Shown: one piece after another, positions 51,918 through 58,600 of the stretch
How positions within the stretch are numbered: position 1 is the first letter of the stretch
Layout: every line of letters begins with the position of its first letter
Source: an uncultured Acidimicrobiales bacterium
GTDB taxonomy: Bacteria > Actinomycetota > Acidimicrobiia > Acidimicrobiales > Aldehydirespiratoraceae
Direction of reading: 5' to 3'
Assembly: GCA_951812975.1 (NCBI GenBank)
Contig: CATOTC010000001.1
Coordinates: forward strand, 962,001 to 1,026,000
Length of the DNA: 64,000 bases
The notes under the pieces: generated by a model
Told to the model about the DNA's origin: nothing
The model's database searches: none
The model's input: the letters and a program-made list of their open reading frames with translations, nothing else
Translations under genes and position numbers: made by a program

Positions 51918-52147
51918 GATGGTGGCGCCGAATGGCTGGCGCGTTCTGCAAGATGTTGGCGCCGGGTAGTTCGCGCGTTCTGCAAGATGTTGGCGCCGGG
52001 TAGTTCGCGCATTCTGCAAGATGTTGGCGCCGCGTAGTTCGCGCATTCTGCAAGATGTTGGCGCCGCGTAGTTCGCGCATTCTGCAAGATGTTGGCGCCG
52101 GGTAGTTCGCGCATTGTGCAAGATGTTGGCGCCGGGTAGTTCGCGCG
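51918..52147. repeat. 34-bp tandem repeat array, six full units
   Basis: Six units of exactly 34 bases, GCGCATTCTGCAAGATGTTG then GCGCCGGGTAGTTC, begin at 51939, 51973, 52007, 52041, 52075 and 52109; a degenerate half unit precedes (51918) and a partial one follows (52143). Units differ at only a few positions (A/G in GCGCRTT; G/C in CCGSGTAG). There are no spacers, so it is not CRISPR. It resembles a MIRU/minisatellite or an iteron-like protein-binding array. Confidence 0.9.
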
Positions 52148-52178
52148 CTCCACGAGGTAGCGTTCTGTCCGAGTCCTC

Positions 52179-52766
52179 ATGTCCTCGTTCTGTAGATTCC
52201 CCGCGTTCTGGCGCATCGCTGCGATCTTGTTGACCGTGGCGTTCGTCGCTGCTTGCGCGGATGACTCCGGCAGCGAATTCGGTGAGGCCAAGCGGGTCGA
52301 TCTCACCGACGGAGCCCTCAGTCCCGAGGGCAGTACCGGCCGGACCCCGGCCGTTGAGGGGTCTATCCGCGATCTCGGGTTCGCCTCTCTTTCCGGTGGT
52401 GAGTCAGACACCTTCGCCAACCATCTCGACAAGCCGCTGGTGGTCAACTTCTTCGCCGCCTGGTGCAGTCCGTGCCGTGCCGAACTGCCCGAGTTTGAGA
52501 GCGTCTACCAGGAGTTCTCCGACGAGGTGAACTTCATCGGCATCAGCCGCGACGACTCTGCCGACGCGTCGCTCGAACTGTTGGCCGAGACGGGCGTGAC
52601 CTATCCGTCGGGATGGGACGAGGACAGCTCGCTGTTTCCCGAACTGGGTCTGCTCGGTATGCCCAGCACGCTGATGGTCGACCGCGACGGAGTGGTCGCC
52701 GAGCAGTGGAGCGGAGTGCTCACGGCGCAGGGACTGCGCGACCTGATCACGGAGCACCTGCTCTGA
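52179..52766 (+). CDS. TlpA/ResA-type thiol-disulfide lipoprotein
   Basis: 195 residues. Signal peptide with lipobox VAAC (Cys about 26), then a thioredoxin fold: LDKPLVVNFFAAWCSPCRAELPEF with the WCxxC catalytic motif and the cis-Pro GMPSTLMVDRDG. Exported reductant for cytochrome c maturation or other thiol substrates. The stop overlaps the ccdA start by one base. The gene follows the 34-bp array directly. Confidence 0.92.
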   Translation: MSSFCRFPAFWRIAAILLTVAFVAACADDSGSEFGEAKRVDLTDGALSPEGSTGRTPAVEGSIRDLGFASLSGGESDTFANHLDKPLVVNFFAAWCSPCRAELPEFESVYQEFSDEVNFIGISRDDSADASLELLAETGVTYPSGWDEDSSLFPELGLLGMPSTLMVDRDGVVAEQWSGVLTAQGLRDLITEHLL

Positions 52767-53869
52767 TGGGGGTCTACGCCTTCCCGTTCGCGCTCGGACT
52801 CGTCGCGGCGTTCAACCCCTGTGGCTTCGCCCTGCTGCCCGTCTACCTGTCTTATTTCCTGGGTGTTGACGGTGACTACAAAAGCAGCCGTCTGGCCACC
52901 ATTGTGCGCGGCCTGGTGGTGGGCCTGGTAATGACTGCGGGATTTATCGCTGTGTTCGGTCTCTGCGGGGTGGCATTCGAGACTGTGATCAATCAGGGCA
53001 CGGTCTTTGAGTACACGGGCTATGTGACGATCGCCATCGGCGTGTTGATGCTTCCCTTGGGAGTCTTTATGGCCCTGGGCAAGGACTTCGTGCTGCGGCT
53101 TCCGAAACTGAACGTGGGAACCGGCAGTCGGGACCTCTCGTCGGTGTTCCTCTTCGGTGTGAGTTACGCGGTCGTTTCGCTGTCGTGCACCATCGGGTTG
53201 TTCCTGTCGTCGGTCACCAACTCGTTCACCACCGACGGGTGGTTGGAGGGATTCGGCAACTTCCTCGCCTACGCGCTGGGGATGGGCGCCTTGATCACTT
53301 TCTTGACCATGAGTCTGGCGCTCGCCAAGACCGATGTGGTCGCCGGGATGCGACGGGTGCTGCCCTACGTGAGCCGGGTGTCGGGTTTCGTGCTGTTGGC
53401 CGCCGGCCTCTATCTGATCGACTACGGCTATTTCGAGATCCGCCTGTTGTCCGGTGATGTCTATTCGAGTCCGCGGGTCGACCGTTTCTTAGAGTTCCAG
53501 GCAGCAGTCAACAACTGGATTCAGGACACCACGCCGGAACGTATAGCGGTCATCAGCGTGCTCGGGGTCATCGGCGCGCTGATCATCGGCTGGCGCGACC
53601 TCGAGCCCGACCGGATCAAACGACTCAGTGTCAGCTCGGGGTACGTCTGCAGCTACCTGATCATCGAGTTCCTGTTCAACGGTGGCGAGTTCATCTTCCT
53701 GCCGCTGGTGCGCTTCGTCGGCGGGTGGCCGCTGCGGGTCGTGAACTGGTTCAGTGATCCGCTGCGTTTCGGGGTGCCGATCGAGGTCCTGATCACGGCG
53801 CTGGTGGTCTGGGTCGTGTGGCGACGAATTGCGGGCCGTCTCCGCGCCCGACAGGTCGAGAGCGTTTGA
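52766..53869 (+). CDS. CcdA/DsbD-like thiol-disulfide transporter with C-terminal extension
   Basis: 367 residues from ATG 52766. The CcdA core has six spans with redox cysteines in FNPCGFALLPVYLSYFLG and VSLSCTIGLF; it moves electrons from thioredoxin across the membrane to TlpA. About 130 extra residues after residue 240 hold further membrane helices (VISVLGVIGALIIGW; VLITALVVWVVWRRI) not in minimal CcdA. One-base overlap with tlpA supports co-translation. Confidence 0.88.
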   Translation: MGVYAFPFALGLVAAFNPCGFALLPVYLSYFLGVDGDYKSSRLATIVRGLVVGLVMTAGFIAVFGLCGVAFETVINQGTVFEYTGYVTIAIGVLMLPLGVFMALGKDFVLRLPKLNVGTGSRDLSSVFLFGVSYAVVSLSCTIGLFLSSVTNSFTTDGWLEGFGNFLAYALGMGALITFLTMSLALAKTDVVAGMRRVLPYVSRVSGFVLLAAGLYLIDYGYFEIRLLSGDVYSSPRVDRFLEFQAAVNNWIQDTTPERIAVISVLGVIGALIIGWRDLEPDRIKRLSVSSGYVCSYLIIEFLFNGGEFIFLPLVRFVGGWPLRVVNWFSDPLRFGVPIEVLITALVVWVVWRRIAGRLRARQVESV

Positions 53870-53875
53870 TCGCGG

Positions 53876-54508
53876 TCAGGGAGCGAGGCGTTCGGTTATC
53901 CAGGCGTCCGCTTCTCGGCGGTAGCGGACCCGGTCGTGGAGACGGTCCGGGCGGCCCTGCCAGAACTCGACTTGATGCGGGGTGATCAGGTACCCGCCCC
54001 AGTGCGGCGGCCTCGGGATCTCATCGGGGTACTGCTCTTCGAGTTCAGCGACGCGCGCTTCGAGTTCGGCCCGCGAGGAGAGGACTTCTGACTGTTCACT
54101 GGCGCAGGCGCCGATCTGAGCGCCGCGGGGACGGCTAGCAAAATATGCGTCGGATTCCGATTCGGGTACATGGCTGACCTCGCCCACGACACGGACCTGC
54201 CGCTCGATCTCGCGCCACACCATTGTGAGCGCGGCACGGCTGTTGGCTTCGAGTTGGCGCCCCTTGGCCGACAGGCGGTTGGTGTAGAACACGAATCCGC
54301 GGCTGTCGACGCCCTTCAACAGAACGGCGCGGGCATCGGGCCAACCGTCGGCGTCGACCGTCGACAACACCATGGTGTCGGCGATGTAGGGGTTGACATC
54401 TGCCCAGAGGTCGAACCACGCACGGAACTGCGTTATGGGATCGTCGGCAACGTCTGAGACATCAAGCCCGATGCGCCCGAACTCTTCACGCATCGCGGCC
54501 ATGTCCAT
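53876..54508 (-). CDS. pdxH: Pyridoxamine 5'-phosphate oxidase
   Basis: 210 residues. FMN-binding split barrel: DARAVLLKGVDSRGFVFYTN, LTMVWREIERQVRVVGEV and the C-terminal FWQGRPDRLHDRVRYRR, including substrate-binding Arg residues. It makes pyridoxal phosphate. Convergent with ccdA; divergent from fluC across 23 bases. Confidence 0.94.
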   Translation of the reverse strand: MDMAAMREEFGRIGLDVSDVADDPITQFRAWFDLWADVNPYIADTMVLSTVDADGWPDARAVLLKGVDSRGFVFYTNRLSAKGRQLEANSRAALTMVWREIERQVRVVGEVSHVPESESDAYFASRPRGAQIGACASEQSEVLSSRAELEARVAELEEQYPDEIPRPPHWGGYLITPHQVEFWQGRPDRLHDRVRYRREADAWITERLAP

Positions 54509-54531
54509 TGCCGGAGCCTACTGTTTGCGAG

Positions 54532-54909
54532 GTGAGCGCTAGTCGTCTATACGCAATCGCAGGCTTGGCGATGGCGGGAATTGCCGGGGCATCATTGCGA
54601 TGGGCCGCGACCGAGATCATCGACGACCCGTTGGTGACCCTGCTGCTCGTCAACAGTGCGGGCGCGTTCATTCTGGGGATGCTGCTGCGCACCCATAAGG
54701 AGCATTCGTCGGTCCGGCTCTGCGTGGGTGTCGGTTTCTGCGGTTCGCTCACCACCTTCTCCTCGCTGGCAGCCGAGATAGCTGAGCGGATCGACCACGG
54801 TCAGATAACGAATGCGATCGGTTTCACGGCGGTCACCGTCGGCGTCGGACTGCTCGCGGTGATGGCCGGCAGCCGCTTGGGCACCCAGTTGGAGAGCAGG
54901 CGCGTATGA
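54532..54909 (+). CDS. Fluoride channel subunit 1 (FluC/CrcB)
   Basis: 125 residues from GTG 54532. Four membrane spans; GFCGSLTTFSSLAAE is the FluC signature with the Phe/Ser fluoride track, and ATEIIDDPLVTLLLVNSAGAFILGML has the polar-track Asn. It exports fluoride as an antiparallel dimer. Overlaps the next gene by four bases; two genes imply a heterodimer. Confidence 0.88.
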   Translation: MSASRLYAIAGLAMAGIAGASLRWAATEIIDDPLVTLLLVNSAGAFILGMLLRTHKEHSSVRLCVGVGFCGSLTTFSSLAAEIAERIDHGQITNAIGFTAVTVGVGLLAVMAGSRLGTQLESRRV

Positions 54910-55226
54910 CCGCGATGGCATTCGGCGCCGCCGCTCTGATCGGCACACTGGCCCGTTGGCAACTCGGTGCGCGCCTCAGATCACCGCAGGGAACCTTGGT
55001 CGCAAACGTTTTGGGGTCGTTCGCCTTCGGCCTGTTGCACGCTGCCGGACCCGACGAGGTGGTCATCGTCGGTATCGGCGGGCTCGGTGCGTTCACGACG
55101 TTCTCGGCGTTGGGCGGAGAGATCATGGAGATGTGGCCCCGTTCCCGCAGCCGCACCCTGGGCTACGGATCACTCACCCTCGTCGCGGGGGTAGCCGCCG
55201 CCTGGCTCGCCATCTCATTGGCCTAG
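54906..55226 (+). CDS. Fluoride channel subunit 2 (FluC/CrcB)
   Basis: 106 residues. The signature GGLGAFTTFSALGGEIMEM and TLVANVLGSFAFGLLHA are conserved. Together with subunit 1 the pair should insert in opposite orientations. No fluoride-riboswitch leader is visible before subunit 1. Confidence 0.88.
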   Translation: MTAMAFGAAALIGTLARWQLGARLRSPQGTLVANVLGSFAFGLLHAAGPDEVVIVGIGGLGAFTTFSALGGEIMEMWPRSRSRTLGYGSLTLVAGVAAAWLAISLA

Positions 55227-55337
55227 CCTGCCCGCTGAATCAGGTTCCGCCTCTATCAGGTGAAGGTTCACTCAGGCCACCGACGAATTCGACCTCAAGC
55301 CCGGCTTGTCGCAATCCGCGCATCAGGTTGTTCTCGA

Positions 55338-55406
55338 AACATCCATCAAATCGTTCTTATATCATCCATTGAAATCTTCCTGAAACGTCCATCAGACACC
55401 TCTTGT
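55338..55406 (+). repeat. Three direct repeats with exact 23-bp period upstream of the second DUF4143 ATPase
   Basis: Units start at 55338 (AACATCCATCAAATC), 55361 (ATCATCCATTGAAATC) and 55384 (AACGTCCATCAGACAC), each 23 bases apart, conserved over AWCRTCCATYRRA. A degenerate further unit at 55315 shares CATCA and GTTCT. The last ends 17 bases before the GTG at 55424. Same architecture as at 1983-2051 with a different motif. Confidence 0.75.
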
Positions 55407-55423
55407 TGTGTACGCTGAGTCCT

Positions 55424-56713
55424 GTGGACATCAAGAAACCCGGTGACGCTGACCAGCAGGAGACCCGCTATATGCCACGGGTCGTCGACTTGGAGATAGA
55501 AGACTTGCTCCGCCTCGTGCCGACTGTGGTCCTCGAAGGTCCTCGTGGATGCGGGAAGACCACCAGCGCCCGACAGTTCGCAACCAGCGAGGTGTCCCTG
55601 GACGAGATTCCCAACGCGCGTCGCTCGGCACAGGTGGACCCCCGGTCGATCCTCGATGGCGACACACCACGGCTGATCGACGAATGGCAGCTCGCTCCCG
55701 GCATCTGGAACGCAGTGCGGCGTGCCAGCGATGACCGGCGCAGGACCGGACAGTTCATCTTGACCGGCTCGGCGAACCCAGCCGACGACATCACGCGCCA
55801 CTCCGGCGCCGGCCGAATCGGGCGTGTGCGACTTCGGCCGATGTCGCTGTTCGAACAGGGCGTCTCGGACGGGAGCGTCTCGCTGAGGACGATCTTCGAC
55901 GGCACCGCACCTCGAGCCGAGACGCCGCCGCGAACTCTCGGCGAAGCAGCGGAATGGACCGTTCGGGGCGGGTTTCCGCAGACGCTGGGGATGTCCGTCG
56001 ACGATGCGCAGCGCTTCCTGGTGCTGTATCTCGACGAGATCAGCCGCGTCGATATCGCCCGCGTCGATGGGATCGCTCGCGACCCGGTTCGCGTCCGTCG
56101 GCTGCTCCGGTCATTGGCCCGCAACATTTCCACCCGAGCCACGCTCCGCACCCTGGCCCAAGACGCGGACGGCGGCAACCTCGACCCGAAGACCGTCACG
56201 AGCTACCTCTCTGCCCTCGAGCGAGTGTTCGTCGCGGACGACGTGCCGGCGTGGTCGCCTCGCATGAGATCGAAGGTCGCGCTGCGTTCCGCACCCGCGC
56301 GGCAACTGGTCGACCCCGCACTGGCGTGCGCGATGCTCAGGACCGGACCCGAACGGCTGCTCAACGATCTCGAGTCGTTCGGCCTGCTCTTCGAATCGCT
56401 CGTGCTGCGCGATCTGCGGGTGTACGCGGGACCGCTGCGCGGCTGGGTCGGGCACTATCGGGACGAGACCGGCCTGGAAGCAGACGCCATCGTCGAACTC
56501 GGCGACGGTGCCTGGGCAGCGTTCGAGGTCAAGCTGGGGGGCGAACGAGCCATCGAGCATGCGGCGACGTCGCTCACCAAGCTCGCAGGACGGGTCGACG
56601 ATGCCGTCCGCCGCAGGCTCGCAGCCCTCGCCGTGGTGACCGCCACTGGTGGATACGCCTACCAACGCCCCGACGGCGTTTCGGTCATCCCCCTCACGAC
56701 CCTCGGCCCATAG
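55424..56713 (+). CDS. Second AAA ATPase with DUF4143 domain
   Basis: 429 residues from the GTG at 55424; the ATG at 55472 (MPRVVDLE) is the alternative. Walker A is EGPRGCGKT near residue 40, Walker B LIDEWQ near residue 86, and the C-terminal PD-(D/E)XK-like motif is ADAIVELGDGAWAAFEVKLGG. Same family as the gene at 749-1981 but clearly diverged. It lies at the edge of the island with TA pair, AbiTii and HerA-SbcCD genes, and has its own 23-bp-spaced repeats. Confidence 0.86.
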   Translation: MDIKKPGDADQQETRYMPRVVDLEIEDLLRLVPTVVLEGPRGCGKTTSARQFATSEVSLDEIPNARRSAQVDPRSILDGDTPRLIDEWQLAPGIWNAVRRASDDRRRTGQFILTGSANPADDITRHSGAGRIGRVRLRPMSLFEQGVSDGSVSLRTIFDGTAPRAETPPRTLGEAAEWTVRGGFPQTLGMSVDDAQRFLVLYLDEISRVDIARVDGIARDPVRVRRLLRSLARNISTRATLRTLAQDADGGNLDPKTVTSYLSALERVFVADDVPAWSPRMRSKVALRSAPARQLVDPALACAMLRTGPERLLNDLESFGLLFESLVLRDLRVYAGPLRGWVGHYRDETGLEADAIVELGDGAWAAFEVKLGGERAIEHAATSLTKLAGRVDDAVRRRLAALAVVTATGGYAYQRPDGVSVIPLTTLGP

Positions 56714-56849
56714 GGCATGCACAGACTGTGACCGATCTGGGGTCATCACCAAACACCCTCCGCAACGATCGCATCCTGGTCAACCGAGATACTGGCTCGC
56801 CATCTCCCTGACCTAGCGCACTCCCGACGCCACGGGCGGTTGATTACTT

Positions 56850-56867
56850 TGATATCTATAGATATCA
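56850..56867. promoter_or_regulatory. Palindromic operator of the FitAB/VapBC-type pair
   Basis: TGATATCTATAGATATCA is a perfect 18-base palindrome ending seven bases before the GTG of the antitoxin. It is AT-rich and includes a TATAG element usable as -10. A ribbon-helix-helix antitoxin dimer would bind here and autoregulate; the message is probably leaderless. Confidence 0.7.
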
Positions 56868-56874
56868 TCGGATC

Positions 56875-57096
56875 GTGACCGATATCTTGATCCGAGACGT
56901 TCCTGAGAACGTGGTAGCCGAAATTGATGTCAAGGCAGCGACTGCGGGACTCTCACGGGCCGAATACCTGCGACGAGTGCTGTTGCGCGAACAAGCCGAC
57001 TCATCAAGCGAGGTGACCGTCGAATCCTTGGCGCGAATCGCGGAGATGTGCAGCGACCTGGGGCGGCCGGAGGTGATGGCCGGCGCTTGGACGTGA
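56875..57096 (+). CDS. Ribbon-helix-helix antitoxin (FitA/VapB-like)
   Basis: 73 residues, GTG start. [38 protein letters not shown] is a typical FitA/VapB ribbon-helix-helix N-terminus; the C-terminal tail ends MAGAW. The toxin start overlaps its stop (GTGA). The operator lies directly upstream. Confidence 0.86.
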   Translation: MTDILIRDVPENVVAEIDVKAATAGLSRAEYLRRVLLREQADSSSEVTVESLARIAEMCSDLGRPEVMAGAWT

Positions 57097-57536
57097 CCAC
57101 ATGGCTTGCCGACAAGTCTGCTCTGGCGCGACTTGCCCTGAGCCCGGACGCCGAGAGATGGGCCTTGAACATTCAGCGTGGTCGCGTACGCGTAACCACC
57201 GTGACTCTTCTTGAGGTCGGATTCTCCACACGATCGGCGGCCGATTATCGTGCCACGCTTGCCGAGTCGCCGGTCGCGCTCATGCCCGTTGAGTACCTGA
57301 CGCCCAAAATAGAGGCCCGAGCGCTCGATGTGCAGTTGGCGTTGGCGAACAGGGGGCATCACCGAGCGCCGTCGATCCCCGACCTGCTGATCGCGGCGAC
57401 AGCCGAAATGTCTCGACTCACCGTTCTCCACGTCGACAAAGACTTCGAGTTGATCGCAGACGTCACAGGCCAGCCAATGGAGACTCTCCGCCTCAACCCG
57501 GATCACCCGGAGACGAACCCGACCGGCACCGAATGA
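57093..57536 (+). CDS. PIN-domain toxin (VapC/FitB-like ribonuclease)
   Basis: 147 residues from GTG 57093, overlapping the antitoxin stop; a longer frame upstream is not needed. PIN acidic residues occur in [11 protein letters not shown] (Asp7), TLLEVGF (Glu), [13 protein letters not shown] (Asp) and [12 protein letters not shown] (Asp). It would cut RNA when freed from the antitoxin. The tail after residue 125 is longer than usual. Confidence 0.86.
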   Translation: MTTWLADKSALARLALSPDAERWALNIQRGRVRVTTVTLLEVGFSTRSAADYRATLAESPVALMPVEYLTPKIEARALDVQLALANRGHHRAPSIPDLLIAATAEMSRLTVLHVDKDFELIADVTGQPMETLRLNPDHPETNPTGTE

Positions 57537-57750
57537 CGGCTCGCGACCGAGTCCCGCTGACCCTCCACACCGCGGAGCGCTCCCCCGGTCGTGCGGGCTG
57601 CAACGGCGATGGGAGCTTTCGCGGTGGCGCCGTTGTCCGCGCTGCTGTCCCTCTCACGGTCGTTCAGTACGGAGTGTCAATCTCGGTTAGACCGCCTAGA
57701 TGGAGGTGCAGGGCTTCGGGCATTTCGATCGCACCGTTGTGTCACACTCA

Positions 57751-58542
57751 TCAGATCCAGCCAAGTACCTCCGCGACGATATAACCGATGGAAACCAAGC
57801 TTGCGAGAAACGCCACAATTCGCCGGCTCTTTGTCCAGGATGGCGAGTCGTCGCGATCATCGTCAACCCTAAGGTTGGCCGATGACCCCTCGGACGATTG
57901 AGCTGACTGAACAGTCACCCGGGCACCCTCCCCGTACACAGCAACGTTGACGGCCTGATCCACCGCACCAGCCGTCGGCAGGGCCGACGAAGAGGGCGTG
58001 CCGGCGCGCATCTCGGCGACTAGTTCTGCGAGAGTTGTGCGCACCTGGTCAATGACTCCGTGAATGGCCACGCCACTGATTGACCAGTAGAGCGCCGTGA
58101 TCCGCTGGAACCGATTGCCACTTTCTTCATCCATTAGCGATCCGATTTCACTGGCCATCGGAAGCGACAGGTATACAAAGCCATTATCAGAGCGGTCCGC
58201 TGAAGCGGCCGCAGCTTCGAGTGCTCCGATTCCCTCTAGGAAAGTGTACTGATTTGAAATTTCTTCCTGAGTGACGTTGGGAATGGATGACGCAGCGATC
58301 TGTTGGCGTTTCACGATCGCGTTTCCCGTTACCCCGTCGGCTAAAATCGCTGCGCCGACGGTGCGATAGTCGGGGGCATCGTCTTTCGAGTCATAGCCAC
58401 GAAGCTCTCGGGTGGCCCACTCGCGCAACTCGATCGAACCAGCCTTCCCACCTAGTACGACACACTTCCGCAGGGTGTCAGCGAGTGGCTGAGATGTCAG
58501 TACGTCGCGCTCGATCTGCTCAAGAAGGGTCAATTTGGCCAT
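57751..58542 (-). CDS. AbiTii-domain protein with C-terminal membrane helix
   Basis: 263 residues. The N-terminal 100 residues match the AbiTii family: LLEQIERDVLTSQPLADTLRKCVVLGG, IELREWATRELRGYDSKDDAPDYRTV. The middle part is Ala/Ser/Thr-rich and the last 20 residues form one hydrophobic helix (RIVAFLASLVSIGYIVAEVLGWI). AbiTii proteins are linked to abortive-infection phage defence; the membrane anchor suggests action at the membrane. The stretch has lower GC than its neighbours, hinting at transfer. 57537-57750 before it holds no gene. Confidence 0.75.
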   Translation of the reverse strand: MAKLTLLEQIERDVLTSQPLADTLRKCVVLGGKAGSIELREWATRELRGYDSKDDAPDYRTVGAAILADGVTGNAIVKRQQIAASSIPNVTQEEISNQYTFLEGIGALEAAAASADRSDNGFVYLSLPMASEIGSLMDEESGNRFQRITALYWSISGVAIHGVIDQVRTTLAELVAEMRAGTPSSSALPTAGAVDQAVNVAVYGEGARVTVQSAQSSEGSSANLRVDDDRDDSPSWTKSRRIVAFLASLVSIGYIVAEVLGWI

Positions 58543-58600
58543 GGGTCTTACTACTCGTCACTCAGGGAAGATGGCATTGAAGTACACGATCGACGCCAAC

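Larger units (their letters stand above)
51800..52178. other. Intergenic region with dispersed and tandem repeats
   Basis: 379 bases between whiB7 and tlpA without a supported gene. It holds a copy of the dispersed 23-bp repeat (51893-51915) and the 34-bp array (51918-52147). Minus-strand frames through the array shift phase in each unit and are not genes. The tlpA promoter must lie within or after the array. Confidence 0.6.

Noticed and set aside
51918-52147. CRISPR array
   Set aside because: The 34-base units are directly adjacent with no spacers and no cas genes are near.
51796-52447. Minus-strand ORFs rich in ANYPAPTSC/RGANILQNA repeats
   Set aside because: They are produced by the 34-bp array; because 34 is not a multiple of three, each unit is read in a new frame, which is not how a protein repeat evolves.
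54300-54531. Fluoride riboswitch upstream of fluC
   Set aside because: Only 23 bases are non-coding before the GTG and no pseudoknot signature was seen in the pdxH 5' part.
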